This document shows, piece after piece, positions 47,646 to 59,482 of a stretch of DNA of 64,000 nucleotides (positions are counted from its first letter, which is position 1; the number at the start of each line of letters is the position of its first letter). The stretch covers positions 6,260,014-6,324,013 of the forward strand of contig CM056389.1 of NCBI GenBank assembly GCA_029718625.1, given 5' to 3'. Source of the stretch: Synaphobranchus kaupii. Its lineage: Eukaryota; Chordata; Actinopteri; Anguilliformes; Synaphobranchidae. The notes under the pieces were generated by a model. It saw only the letters and a list, made by a program, of their open reading frames with translations, searched no databases and was not told the origin of the DNA. The position numbers were made by a program, and so were the translations under genes.

Positions 47646-48521
47646 TATGTGACGCTGTATGTCAAAAGCAGGCGGAATTGGGCAGAGCTACGAACGGAGG
47701 AACAGCTGCAAAATGCCTTGAGGGTGAATTTTAGGGGTTTAGAGATTTTTGGACATTTATGATGCTACAAATATTAAAAATGTTCTGTAAAAGTTTCTAA
47801 CTGAAATTTCATCGACAAAGTATTTTTTTAAACACTTTTAGAGAGGCATATAATTTCACAAAATGATGCCTTGTTCGAGATTTTGCTTGGAAATGACGCC
47901 AAATTTAGCGTAACTTCGAGCTCACTTGCTAACGTAAAATCGCATGATGATATTTTGCCAACATATTGGTTATTCAAACGGTATCTTTCTTGATGAAATA
48001 AACTATTAATTGATTATTAAAACAACAATATTCGTGAGCTTGTTTATGCACTACAAGAGCCGCCCGATAAAGGGCGCCCCTTTTTTGACAGTACTTTCTC
48101 ATCTAAAAGACGTTAAAACAAAAAAAACTACCGGTCACATCTACATGGATATTGGCTTAAAAGTTAGCTTATCGTTTTGTAAACCTAATAAATATAATAT
48201 GTTCAATGGTATGTGCCAGAATAATATCAGTATCGTATGTTGATCACAAAAATGTCTGGTTTCCGCCCGACAACAGGGTTCGGTACGCTAACATTGTTAA
48301 CCAACTTGTTTTGTTTAAACTCAAACTTTAAAGGGCTATTTCTCAGTTTCGATGTTTCAGACGGTCCAATTTAAAATCTTAATAACTTCGCTTTGGAATA
48401 TCCGATTTGAAAAAAGAAAGCGGAGTTGTAAAGTGCAAGGTCTATGTTTTACTAATATACCAATAACTCAAAATTGACCTCTTGCCCAATTCCGCCTGGT
48501 TTTGACATACCGCATCACATA
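47646..48521. mobile_element. Non-autonomous DNA transposon (PIF/Harbinger-like) just before a PARP14-like exon
   Basis: Left terminus TATGTGACGCTGTATGTCAA and the inverse right terminus TTTTGACATACCGCATCACA pair over about 40 bases (extending to GGCGGAATTGGGCA). It is flanked by TTA on both sides (47,643-47,645 and 48,522-48,524), the target size of PIF/Harbinger elements. The 876-base interior has no transposase. The right end is 15 bases from the splice acceptor at 48,536. Confidence 0.7.
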
Positions 48522-48536
48522 TTACCTGTATTTCAG

Positions 48537-48737
48537 GTGTGCAGGAGGAGATACAGAGTGACTCAGCAGATCTCAGTCAGGCCAGAGCCCTGCTGGTGGA
48601 GAATGTGCCGGAAAAGCTGTCCAGAGAGGTCCTGGGCATGATGGTGGAGAGCATATGTTATGTGACGGAGGAGGAATTCTCCTTGGAGATGATACGGGAC
48701 ATGAACACTGCTGTTGTGACCTTCAACAAACCCTCTG
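48537..48737 (+). CDS. PARP14-like protein, upstream RRM exon, locus B
   Basis: Follows the acceptor CTGTATTTCAG. The frame (entered in phase 1) reads VQEEIQSDSADLSQ, RALLVENVPEKLSREVLG and NTAVVTFNKPS, an RRM with RNP2-like (ALLVENVP) and RNP1-like (AVVTFNKP) strands. The exon is 201 bases, phase 1 on both sides, and ends CCCTCTG|GTAAGGG. It joins in phase to the exon at 51,482, which completes this RRM (AAERFLSKCSGHSRFQQYQL) before starting the next. The donor itself is the first unit of a 36-bp minisatellite. The matching exon of locus A would lie before the window. Confidence 0.75.
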
Positions 48738-50046
48738 GTAAGGGAAGAGTAGAACACAGTTTACACCCCTCTGGTAAGGGAAGAGTGTAACACAGTTTAC
48801 ACCCCTCTGGTAAGGGAAGAGTGTAACACAGTTTACACCCCTCTGGTAAGGGAAGAGTGTAACACAGTTTACACCCCTCTGGTAAGGGAAGAGTGTAACA
48901 CAGTTTACACCCCACTGGTAAGGGAAGAGTGGAACACAGTTTACACCCCTCTGGTAAGGGAAGAGTATAACACAGTTTACACCCCTCTGGTAAGGGAAGA
49001 GTAGAACACAGTTTATACCCCTCTGGTAAGGGAAGAGTAGAACACAGTTTACACCCCTCTGGTAAGGGAAGAGTATAACACAGTTTATACCCCTCTGGTA
49101 AGAGAAGAGTGTAACACAGTTTACACCCCACTGGTAAGGGAAGAGTAACACAGTTTACACCCCTCTGGTAAGGGAAGAGTGGAACACAGTTTACACCCCT
49201 CTGGTAAGGGAAGAGTATAACACAGTTTATACCCCTCTGGTAAGGGAAGAGTATAACACAGTTTACACCCCTCTGGTAAGGGAAGAGTGGAACACAGTTT
49301 ACACCCCTCTGGTAAGGGAAGAGTATAACACAGTTTATACCCCTCTGGTAAGGGAAGAGTATGACACAGTTTATACCCCTCTGGTAAGGGAAGAGTATAA
49401 CACAGTTTATACCCCTCTGGTAAGGGAAGAGTGTAACACATTTTACACCCCTCTGGTAAGCGAAGAGTGGAACACAGTTTACACCCCTCTGGTAAGGGAA
49501 GAGTGGAACACAGTTTATACCCCTCTGGTAAGGGAAGAGTGGAACACAGTTTACACCCCTCTGGTAAGAGAAGAGTGTAACACAGTTTACACCCCTCTGG
49601 TAAGAGAAGAGTGGAACACAGTTTACACCCCTCTGGTAAGAGAAGAGTGTAACACAGTTTACACCCCTCTGGTAAGAGAAGAGTGGAACACAGTTTATAC
49701 CCCTCTGGTAAGGGAAGAGTAACACAGTTTACACCCCTCTGGTAAGAGAAGAGTGTAACACAGTTTACACCCCTCTGGTAAGAGAAGAGTGGAACACAGT
49801 TTACACCCCTCTGGTAAGAGAAGAGTGGAACACAGTTTATACCCCTCTGGTAAGGGAAGAGTAACACAGTTTACACCCCTCTGGTAAGGGAAGAGTGTAA
49901 CACAGTTTACACCCCTCTGGTAAGGGAAGAGTATAACACAGTTTATACCCCTCTGGTAAGGGAAGAGTGGAACACAGTTTACACCCCTCTGGTAAGGGAA
50001 GAGTATAACACAGTTTATACCCCTCTGGTAAGGGAAGAGTGTAACT
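48728..50046. repeat. 36-bp minisatellite carrying a splice donor in every unit, about 36 units
   Basis: The array begins at the exon/intron border. Each unit repeats CCCTCTGGTAAGGGAAGAGT, that is the last exon bases plus the 5' splice site, then ACACAGTTTACA. Units differ mainly as GTAAGGG/GTAAGAG and as GTGTAAC, GTATAAC or GTGGAAC. The array ends at 50,046 in a T run. Because 36 is a multiple of three, the reverse strand shows long frames (355 and 248 codons) that are artefacts. Confidence 0.95.
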
Positions 50047-51208
50047 TTTTTTTTTTTTTCATCTTTTGACGCCCTTATATGGAGTTAGATATGGATGGAT
50101 CACTTTAAGGGTTTCTTCTCCTGACCTTTTTCCCCATAGAGTTCTATATGAAAATTAGTTATAATATTGCTTGTAACAGTACCTGAAAATAAGATATCGA
50201 GAGTCTTTTGATGTTGATGGGTCACAGACTTCAGGAAGTAGCAGCATGCAAAGGATATGTGACCAAATATGAAATATGAAAAATGATTAATTAAAAATAC
50301 ATTAAAGCAAATGGTATGAATATTTATGTAAATGTGAGATTTCAGTTTTCGATTTTTAATACATTTGCAAACATTTCTAAAAACATGTTTTCACTTTGTC
50401 ATTATGGGTTTTTGAGTGTAGATTGATGGGCAAAAATGGCAATTTTATCCATTTAAAATTAAATCTACAACACAATAAAGTGGGCAAAAAGTGAAGGGGT
50501 ATGTATACTTTCTGTAGGTGGAGCCAACCGCTGTTCTTCAGCCATAGTTTGCAAATTAGTTGGTTAGCTAAGATAGTTTCTGTGAATGTGCGGGTTGAAC
50601 CTTTGTGGAAGCTTTCATATGCTTGCAGACAGTTGATTTGAAAAACCTGTGAACTTTTAATTTGGAAACGTTGTTTCTGAGACTTCCGATTTTCAATTGT
50701 GGCTTCCTTGTCTAGATTTGCATTGCTCTGGTTACGAATTCCAAATTACTGTTACAGTTCTATTTTGGTGCCAACCATACTGACAAAACGCATGTATGTA
50801 GAGAATAGAGTGTACACTCCTATAATGAGTTCTGCAAACAACAAAAAGTTAGACACAAATCAGGTTTTACATTTACACTTAAATTTACATTACATTTACA
50901 ATAAATTTTAGTTACAAATTTTGATTTTACATTTTAAATTTTAGTTACATTTGTGAATCTCAATTTACGTTTACTAAATGTTTTGGCAGCTATCTAACTC
51001 CATACCCTGAGACCAACTATTTTAAAGCTGGCAGATAATCAGATACTTCTGTAAATATGTAAAATATTCTTCAATGGTCAGAATAAACTGTGGGCCAATC
51101 CGAAACAATCACTAAAACTGAAATAATATTTTAAAAAGCGGCCTATGTTCAGTGTGTGTGAAATACAGAGCGGCTGATACTCAGTGTGTGTGAAATACAG
51201 AGCGGCTG
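50047..51208. other. Intron of the PARP14-like gene, repeat remnants
   Basis: 50,090-50,250 is an inverted match to the dispersed repeat at 32,125-32,290. 50,360-50,516 (TTTTCACTTTGTCATTATGG...ATGTATACTTTCTGTAG) is a solo Tc1-like terminal repeat. No exon is seen. Confidence 0.6.
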
Positions 51209-51217
51209 ATACTCTGT

Positions 51218-51276
<59 letters not shown>

Positions 51277-51365
51277 TGAGTGTGTGAGTGTGTGAGTGTG
51301 TGAGTGTGTGAGTGTGTGAGTGAGTGAGTGTGTGAGTGAGTGAGTGAGTGAGTGAGTGAGTGAAA
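51209..51365. repeat. (TG)n and (GTGA)n microsatellite
   Basis: TG dinucleotides followed by GTGA/GTGTGA repeats in the intron directly before the exon at 51,482. Short ATACAGAGCGGCTGATACTC repeats flank it on both sides. Confidence 0.9.
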
Positions 51366-51481
51366 TACAGAGTGAAATACAGAGCGGCTGATACTCAGTG
51401 TGTGTGAAACACAGAGTGGCTGATACTCAGTGTGTGTGAAATACAGAGTGGCTGACACTCATCTCTGTGTTTGTCCTGCAG

Positions 51482-51718
51482 CAGCAGAGCGGTTCCTGTC
51501 CAAGTGCAGTGGTCACAGCCGGTTTCAGCAGTACCAGCTGCAGGGTCGGGTTCTGGAGCCCACCTGCAGTGTGAGGGTGGAGAACCTGCCCCCACAGGCT
51601 GTGGAGGATCTGCTGGAGCTCTACTTTGTGAATGAGCGGCATGGGGGGGGTAGAGTGACAGGCATTACTATGATCCCCGAAGAGCAGGCAGCCATCATTA
51701 CTTTCCAGGACCCCAAAG
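51482..51718 (+). CDS. PARP14-like protein, RRM exon, copy B (complete)
   Basis: 237 bases after the acceptor TGTCCTGCAG, phase 1 on both sides. It opens with AAERFLSKCSGHSRFQQYQL, the end of the RRM begun at 48,537, then CSVRVENLPPQAVEDLLELY and QAAIITFQDP form the next RRM, which is finished by the exon at 51,835. It ends AAAG|GTGATC. Compared with copy A, the loop differs as YFVNERHGGG versus YFEKERHGGG. RNA- or ADP-ribose-linked binding roles are inferred from the family only. Confidence 0.8.
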
Positions 51719-51834
51719 GTGATCAGGCGTATCCATGGCGATTCACATCATGTGCACAGATGGTACCTATAGTGCAGTTATTTTATCTGTGTTAGTTCTG
51801 TGCTTTTGACCGCTGCTGTTGTTGTGTGTCTCAG

Positions 51835-52611
51835 TTGCAGAGAATGTTCTGCAGAGGAAGCACCACATATGCAAAGCGCTGGTCAGCGTGTATCCGTACC
51901 AGCAGGCCCTGGGCACCACACTGTACGGTACAGACAGGACAGAGTGGAAGCTCCCAGAGGCCTTTACTGAAAATCTGCACGCTGCCCTGGGCAACTTCCT
52001 GCTTCAGGAGAGCCAGCTTGCCGCCATCAGCACTCAGATGCAGGCGCAGTTCTGCCAGGTGGAGTTCAGCACTGAACACGCCAAGCTACGCCCACTGCCA
52101 GGCCTGCTGAAGCAAAAGGACCTGACGGCCAATCGCATCGAAGGCTGGAGGGGAGAGGCCTCACAAGCATTCCGCAGCATCGTGGCCAGGTATCGCTGCT
52201 TTGAGTGCCCTGTGAGCGCGTCCGTCTGGAAGGCAGCAGAGACGGAGATCCGCCAGGCGGTGAGTGAGGATGCCGTCTTGCTGCCTAATCTGTCTAATGG
52301 AGTGGTGGCCATCGCTGGTTTGGCCAAAGATGTGGACCGGATCCAAAAGGAGGTGGAGGAGTTGGTGCAGCGTGCAGCCAATCAGCTGGAGCGGGAGATA
52401 GATGGAGTCTCGGAGGAGATGGTCGTGTCCCCAGGTCTGTACTCCATCCTGCAGCAAGCTGGTCTGCAGAGCATCTTCACCCAAAGGTATCCTGCTCTGA
52501 GCATGACCTACAGGAGTGACACCCAGAGTCTGGTTCTGAGCGGCCTGCCCACAGAGGTGATGACGGTGAAGAGCTGGGTCCTGGAGAAGAATCCGGAGAC
52601 GAAGAACAAAG
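51835..52611 (+). CDS. PARP14-like protein, KH-like-region exon, copy B
   Basis: 777 bases, 259 codons, same borders and phases as copy A (273-1,049), fully open. It carries the end of an RRM, then KH-like modules (GVVAIAGLAKDVDRIQKEV; LVLSGLPTEVMTVKSWVLE). About 15 residues differ from copy A, scattered and mostly conservative (for example GTTLYGTDRT for GTALYGTDRP), with no stop or frameshift in either copy. Without splicing, it would end GIKDA at 52,628. No macro, WWE or transferase exon is present downstream to the window end. Confidence 0.8.
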
Positions 52612-53468
52612 GTATCAAAGATGCATAAAGACTAGGGGTGTAACGATTCACAGATTTGCATCGGAAAACCGATCCAAGAGTTTTAAGGGCCAGATTTACA
52701 CAATCGCAGCGCATAACTATAACCTATATTGCGACTCTTTTGCAGTCGCCGATTCCGCCACATTAACGACCGATTTACTATCACTGGTCCTAAGTAAAGT
52801 AAAGAAAGGAAACGCCCCCTGATCGTAATTTCTGCGGTATGAGACACCTATAACAATGCGCTAATAAATGGATACGGAGAAACCATGCAGGCACAAGTCG
52901 CGATATAACCACAAGAAAAATAAAACTGAAATTTACGAGGTACACAACGCTGCTTTACGTCATATATAATAATAACGGAGAACATTTTGGAATGACATCA
53001 AATGGCCTACATAATTAATTTATGAACAGTAGAAGATGTAAAGAATCCGTTAAATGTTCTGTCCTTGTAAACTTCACTTGCCTACTTCCCTCAGGAGGAT
53101 GTGACGCAGCACCTACTTTATCTACTTTATCACTGTAACGGTTCAACAAATCAAGTGCAAAATATAAATAAATGTATATATACTACATGGTACAAATGTT
53201 ATGTTGAAATAATAAAAGTTTTATTACATTTTGTTCCTGAAATCCACCCTGAATCCACCCTTCTGCTGGGATCAGGATAATCCTGATTTTTTGGATCAAA
53301 GGTATCCCAATCCTACTGAAAGGTTTTGAACAACACATACTGAAGGTTTGATCCAGATCAAAACCAAGACTGGATTACGTGATCTAATCCGATTTCAGAA
53401 TCCTTCTTTTCCTTTGAACAACCCATTTTCAAGATTTTATCCAATCCGATAGCCGAAATCCGATCAGA
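52612..53468. other. Non-coding spacer, copy B
   Basis: Matches 1,050-1,843. Contains about 55 bases near 53,240 that copy A lacks. No gene. Confidence 0.6.
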
Positions 53469-53764
53469 TTACTTCTGAACAACTGGGCCGTGGAGTCTGT
53501 TCAGTAGAATCTCATGATCTATTGTATCAAAAGCTGCACTTAGGTCAAGGAGTACTAGAACAGACAGAGTTTCGGTCGGCTGATAATAGTAAATTGTTAA
53601 TAACTTTAACAAGTGCCGTTTCAGTGCTATGGTAGGGTCTAAATCCTGACTGGAATATTTCATGGATATGGTTTGAGCTAAGGTATGCACCAAGTTTCTT
53701 CGCAACAGCTTTCTCTAATATTTTTGATAAAAATGGAAGATTTGAAATGGGTCTATAGTTCAAG

Positions 53765-54775
53765 GTTCAAGGTTATCTTTATTATCCCCGAAGGGCAATT
53801 TGTTTTACAGCCAGCATTAACCACATAACCATCAGATAAACAATAATAAATAGACAACACGTACAATATAAAAATCACATCGAGTTATTTAAAAGGCCAA
53901 TGGCAGCAGGAACGAATGAGTTCTTAAGTCTATTGGTCCTGCATCTTGGCAGATTATATCTGCAGCCAGACGGAAGCAACTTGAACTCCTTGGACAGGGG
54001 ATGGCTCAGATCAGCCAGGATTGAAGCTCAAAGGTCTGCTTGTCATCAATTACAGAGCCCAGCTATTTATACTGCTGCACAACCTCAACAGCCCGATATT
54101 TAATCACCTCAGGAGTCATCAATTACAGAGCCCAGATATTTATACTGCTGCACAACCTCAACAGCCCGATCTTTAATCACCTCAGGAGTCATCAATTACA
54201 GAGCCCAGATATTTATACTGCTACACAACCTCAACAGCCCGATCTTTAATCACCACAGGAGTCATCAATTACAGAGCCCAGATATTTATACTGCTACACA
54301 ACCTCAACAACCCGATCTTTAATCACCTCAGGAGTCATCAATTACAGAGCCCAGATATTTATACTGCAGCACAACCTCAACAACCCAATCTTTAATCACC
54401 TCAGGAGTCATCAATTACAGAGCCCAGATATTTATACTGCTACACAACCTCAACAACCCGATCTTTAATCACCTCAGGAGTCATCAATTACAGAGCCCAG
54501 ATATTTATACTGCTACACAACCACAACAACCCGATCTTTAATCACCTCAGGAGTCATCCATTACAGAGCCCAGATATATATACTGCTACAAAACCTCAAC
54601 AACCCGATCATTGATTGCCACAGGAGAGATGACCGTAGAATGCTTCCTAAAATCTATTGTCATCTCTTTAGTTTTGGACACCTTGATGTCCAAGAAGGAC
54701 GACTTGCACCAGTCCATGAATCCCGCCACTACAGGGCCATGATCAGGGTCATCACTGCTGAGAAGAGTTTGCTAG
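53765..54775 (-). mobile_element. Second LINE fragment nested in the first, copy B
   Basis: Equivalent of 2,127-2,950. Reverse strand: VVAGFMDWCKSSFLDIKV, KTKEMTIDFRKH and repeated QYKYLGSVID, then a 3' tail (53,770-53,810). Confidence 0.65.
54030..54620. repeat. 73-bp minisatellite of LINE RT sequence, eight units, copy B
   Basis: Units start near 54,043, 54,117, 54,190, 54,263, 54,336, 54,409, 54,483 and 54,556. They are the same repeat as at 2,390, with two more units and without the shortened one. Confidence 0.9.
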
Positions 54776-55805
54776 TTTTCCAGTTTGTCAGGTTCAAGTT
54801 TTGGTTTCTTCAGTAATGGCTTAATAACTGCCATTTGTAGTGGCTCTGGTACATATCCTGCTACTAAGTAGTACGGGGAAAAGTTCTTTAACCAATTTTG
54901 TAGGGATTGGATTGAGTAGACAGGTAGTCGGTTTTGAGGACATAACCAGTTTAGACAGCTCCTCCATGTCAATTGGCGTAAAACAGTTTAAACCATTCTG
55001 ATGATGGTTTTTTAGTCAAATTGTCCACAGTGCTAAAAATAAATTTTGGGTTGCATTTGTTTTGTTCAATTAATTTAGAGCGAAGGGCAGATCTAGCAGA
55101 TGCAAGAGCTTGCTTGTAGTGGAGGAGGCTATCTTTCCATGCAAGACGAAATACTTCTAGTTTAGCTGACCGCCATTTTCACTCCAGTTTTCTTGTGGAC
55201 TGCTTCAGGGCACGGGTAGTGCCATTGTAACAGGGAGTACGGTTTTGCCGACAAAACTTCCTTCTTTTTAGAGGGGCAACCATATCAAGGGTGCTTCCGA
55301 GAGTTAAACTTAACTGGTTAGTCAATTCAACCAGCGATACTTCAGTGGTATTTTCTTTCCTTGAAAGGAATGATTCTGGAAGCATATTTATAAACGTTGC
55401 AAAACCAACAGAGTCAATAATAGAGGCAAAGGCTGTTCCTAGGGGATCACCCTGTTTATCCACATGTATGTTAAAATCACCAACAATCACAACCTTGTCT
55501 GCCGAAATAGCAAGGCAAGACAAAAACTCAGAAAATTCTATTACAAAATCCCAATAGGGCCCCGGTGGTCTGTACACAGACAATAGGAAGAAGGACAGCA
55601 TGCTACCCCTTATTTTACCTAGGTCATGCTGCACACAATTCATAGAAAGAACTTCAAAAGATGAGAACTTATTTCCATATTTGGGGGTTAAGCTTAAGGT
55701 GGACTGATAGATTGCCGCAACACCACCCCCTCTTCCTGACTGGCACGATACCTGAGTACTTAAAAAACCTATAGGAAACACTTCATTAAGTGCGACATAT
55801 TCACC

Positions 55806-56505
55806 AGGGCTGTGTCCAAATCAGAGCCCTGTCTTCTGCGCCCTGTCTCATGCGTACAGTACACTGGCAGAAGTGTGCTGTTTAATGTGCACTGTTTAGC
55901 AGTCCGCAAAAAATATCCGCCATACTATTTTCCAACCGTACTGTGGAAGTGTCGTAAGCAGGTTGCAAGACGTCCCACCAGTGTTGCCATGTCCGCGGTT
56001 TTACACCTAAATTGGGATACCTTCAAAGTGCAGTCATGGGTAAAAATGAAAAGTCGCAAAGCACACACTTATTTTTAAAAGTAAAAACATGATGATTTTT
56101 ATTTAAAATACGTTGGTTTACGTTAAAAATAGCCTATAATTTGGGCTAGATTTCAATCGCCATTTGGCTGGAAAGTCTTAAAAGATCTGGCAACCCTGCG
56201 CCCCACTCTTGTGCTGCCATGTCACGCGTTGTTTTTGTTGTATTAAAGGAAAATGTCAGCGAAGCTGCACCTCATTTTTTTTAAATGAAGCTTCACATCA
56301 TATTCATGTGACCAAAATGTTCATCTACTTCTTGAAAAGTGTGCTCCCGAATGTACTCAGCGAAACCCCGGAAGTAAGTGTGCCATCCGGGTGTTTGAAG
56401 TATACTGCAATTGGAAAGATTTTCGTACTCTACAACTTTCTCGCCCTATCTACTCACTAAGGCTACTCAACAGTGTGGAAGAGTGCTGATTCGGACACGG
56501 CCCAG
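55806..56505. mobile_element. Non-autonomous DNA transposon with TIRs, copy B
   Basis: Equivalent of 4,006-4,691. It begins GGGCTGTGTCCAAATCAG, ends CTGATTCGGACACGGCCC, and sits inside the LINE endonuclease. Confidence 0.6.
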
Positions 56506-57286
56506 GTCTTAGCCAAGTTTCAGTCAGACACAGTAGAGTAATAAGATTATCCGTGCTAATACCACAGTCTGCTTTACTTTTAGCATAGATGCGTGGGACA
56601 GACACAGTCTCAATATAATAAATACTAGTTTCTAGCTCAGATATGTTAGATAATGGGGCGTTGGCATGAGTACTGTTGCCAATTACTAGCTCTGAAACGC
56701 ACCTTGCAGACAAAGGCATTGGGCCATATGTCTGAGTCACGGCCATTGGGAAATGCGTTGGGAAACGCACAGGCTCCGATGTAGGATCAGAGGCCTTTAG
56801 CCTGGCCGGCGCCCTGATAAGGTGTCAGGATCTGGCCTTACTAAGACTAGCATCTAAGTTATTTGCTAGGACAAGAGAACCGCTCCAGCTTGGGTGGAGT
56901 CTGTCTCTCTTCAGTAGGCCAGGCATTCTCCAGAAATCAGGCTAATTGTTGACGAACCCGATGCCACTAGATGAGCACCACTCAGACAGCCAGCGATTTA
57001 GCAACGCAAGTCTACTGTAGACCTCGTCACTCCTATGAGCTGGGAGCGGACCAGAGCATATTACTTCCCGACACATCTTTTTAACCACTGCACACACCGA
57101 AACAAAGTTCTTTTTGGTGACCTCCGATTGCCTCAATCGGACGTCATTGGTGCCGACGTGAATAACAATTTTTTAAAGTATTTACGTTTACTTTTAGCCA
57201 GCGCACTCAAACTAGCCTCAACATCGGTAGCTCTGGCACCAGGCATACACTGCACTATGGTCGCTGGTGTCGCTAATCTCACGTTT

Positions 57287-58140
57287 CTCAGAATACTATC
57301 CCCTATGATCAGGGCTTTCTCAGTAGGTGTGTTACTGAGTGGGGAATCTCAGAATACTATCCCCTATGATCAGGGCTTTCTCAGTAGGTGTGTTACTGAG
57401 TGGGGAATCTCAGAATACTATCCCCTATGATCAGGGCTTTCTCAGTAGGTGTGTTACTGAGTGGGGAATCTCAGAATACTATCCCCTATGATCAGGGCTT
57501 TCTCAGTAGGTGTGTTACTGAGTGGGGAATCTCAGAATACTATCCCCTATGATCAGGGCTTTCTCAGTAGGTGTGTTACTGAGTGGGGAATCTCAGAATA
57601 CTATCCCCTATGATCAGGGCTTTCTCAGTAGGTGTGTTACTGAGTGGGGAATCTCAGAATACTATCCCCTATGATCAGGGCTTTCTCAGTAGGTGTGTTA
57701 CTGAGTGGGGAATCTCAGAATACTATCCCCTATGATCAGGGCTTTCTCAGTAGGTGTGTTACTGAGTGGGGAATCTCAGAATACTATCCCCTATGATCAG
57801 GGCTTTCTCAGTAGGTGTGTTACTGAGTGGGGAATCTCAGAATACTATCCCCTATGATCAGGGCTTTCTCAGTAGGTGTGTTACTGAGTGGGGAATCTCA
57901 GAATACTATCCCCTATGATCAGGGCTTTCTCAGTAGGTGTGTTACTGAGTGGGGAATCTCAGAATACTATCCCCTATGATCAGGGCTTTCTCAGTAGGTG
58001 TGTTACTGAGTGGGGAATCTCAGAATACTATCCCCTATGATCAGGGCTTTCTCAGTAGGTGTGTTACTGAGTGTGGAATCTCAGAATACTATCCCCTATG
58101 ATCAGGGCTTTCTCAGTAGGTGTGTTACTGAGTGGGGAAT
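57287..58140. repeat. 61-bp minisatellite in LINE ORF1, 14 units, copy B
   Basis: Fourteen units of the repeat found six times at 5,474-5,840. Units are almost identical (one has GTGTGGAATC), so most of the difference in copy number is recent. Confidence 0.95.
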
Positions 58141-58353
58141 ATCGGTTTGAAACGCGAGTAGGGTGATGCTCGGCGGCTCTAAGCCGACAGCTATGTTTCT
58201 TTTGCACCGTGACAAAATGGTCCCGCAGTGAGGACTCTGACGGGGGAGAAATACTAGCATCTAAACTGGCATCCGGCTCAGGTAAGAGGGAATCTATCAA
58301 ACTCTCACTCTCCTGGATCTGATATAACGTCCGGATGCGGTCACGTGGAGTTT

Positions 58354-58536
58354 ATGGTCCAGGAAATGTATAGATTTACCTGTTTCACATATGTGTATCT
58401 CAGTATTTCATTGCAAACTAATGAAAAACTTCTTTTTTTTTTTTTTTTTTTTGCATTTTTCCAATGTTTCTTGGCGTTTGTGGCATTTTATTTTGACTTA
58501 AATTATGAAAATAAACAAATCTAAGTTTGTATTGTA
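58354..58536. repeat. Dispersed repeat, uninterrupted copy
   Basis: Equivalent to 45,966-46,110 and to the two flanks of the Tc1-like element in copy A. Shows the pre-insertion state, apart from a T run at 58,433-58,452. Confidence 0.7.
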
Positions 58537-59482
58537 CAAACCCCAATTCCAAAAAGGTTGGGACAGTATGCAAATGCACATAAAAGCAGAAAGCAGTGAT
58601 TTGTAAATTCTCTTTGACATATATTTAATTGAAAACAGTACAAATAAAAGATATTTAATGTTTTACCTTATCAACTTTATTGATTTTTGTAAATATACGC
58701 TAATTCTGAATTTGATGTTCCAAAAAGGTTAGGACAGGGGAAAAAAAAGACTGGGAAGTTCAAAAAACACCCGTTTGGAACATTCCACAGGGAAATAAGT
58801 GATGCAGTCATGACTGCATATAAAAGGTTATCAATAGATCAATCTCATTATCAGGCATGGCCGTGGAAACTCGGGGTGCTGAGCGTGCTGTAGCACCCCC
58901 TGGCGAGTTGACGGCGAAAATGTTTTGTCTGGGAATGATGTTGTAAATCTTTTCATAAATGCATTAAAAACATTTTGCATAATTTTCCTGTTGTTATTGA
59001 CCTAAACATTGTTAAATATTGTGTCGTTTGGACAGAGTATTAACATTTGTTCAGGACCAATCAGAGGGACAGGTTGAGTCCTCTTCGGCTCGATGGAGCA
59101 GGGGCAGTTTGTACAAACGGGCGGCGAAAAAGACATCCAGAGCTTCAGTTCAGTTTTTACGAGGCCGTGGAAAGGCAATGGGTGACGCCACAGTGGCTTT
59201 GTCCATATTTTTATACAGTCTATGATTCAAAGCAGCTTGGTTCAGTGAATGGAACTGGCTACATTGCGTAGCAGAGAGTGATCACGTTGTGTTTTTCTTG
59301 CATGACAGCAGTGGGAGACTGTATGAGAGAACATAACACTAATCGTGAAGGGGGGGGGGGGGGGGGGGTTTGCAAACTGGTGTAAAGCCAGTGAAAAATT
59401 CAAAGAACACGAGAAATCTAAGTTGCACACCGACTCAATACAAAGGCATGCTGCATTGGGGAATGGGGGATATACACCCATC
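58537..59482. mobile_element. Insertion specific to copy B
   Basis: Breaks the copy A sequence between GTATTGTA (7,756) and TCAGTG. The first part (CCAATTCCAAAAAGGTTGGG) resembles the ends of a common fish DNA transposon and recurs in short form at 58,720. The rest includes GGTGCTGAGCGTGCTGTAGC and a G run of about 22 at 59,348. Possibly two elements. No transposase is recognised. Confidence 0.55.

Larger units (their letters stand above)
53469..58310 (-). mobile_element. L2-like LINE, broken, copy B
   Basis: Same element as at 1,844-6,010. Reverse-strand blocks: ORF1 [12 protein letters not shown] (58,300-58,064) and SGIGFVNN (57,136-56,942); endonuclease LLCLTETWLRPG and SVYRPPGPYWDF, VIVGDFNIHVD; reverse transcriptase [39 protein letters not shown] and [20 protein letters not shown]. 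It is likewise cut after that block. It carries the same two nested insertions, so these predate the segmental duplication. Confidence 0.8.

Noticed and set aside
48658..49867. 355- and 248-codon reverse frames (LFPYQRGVNCV)
   Set aside because: 36-bp repeat artefact on the strand opposite the PARP14-like exon.
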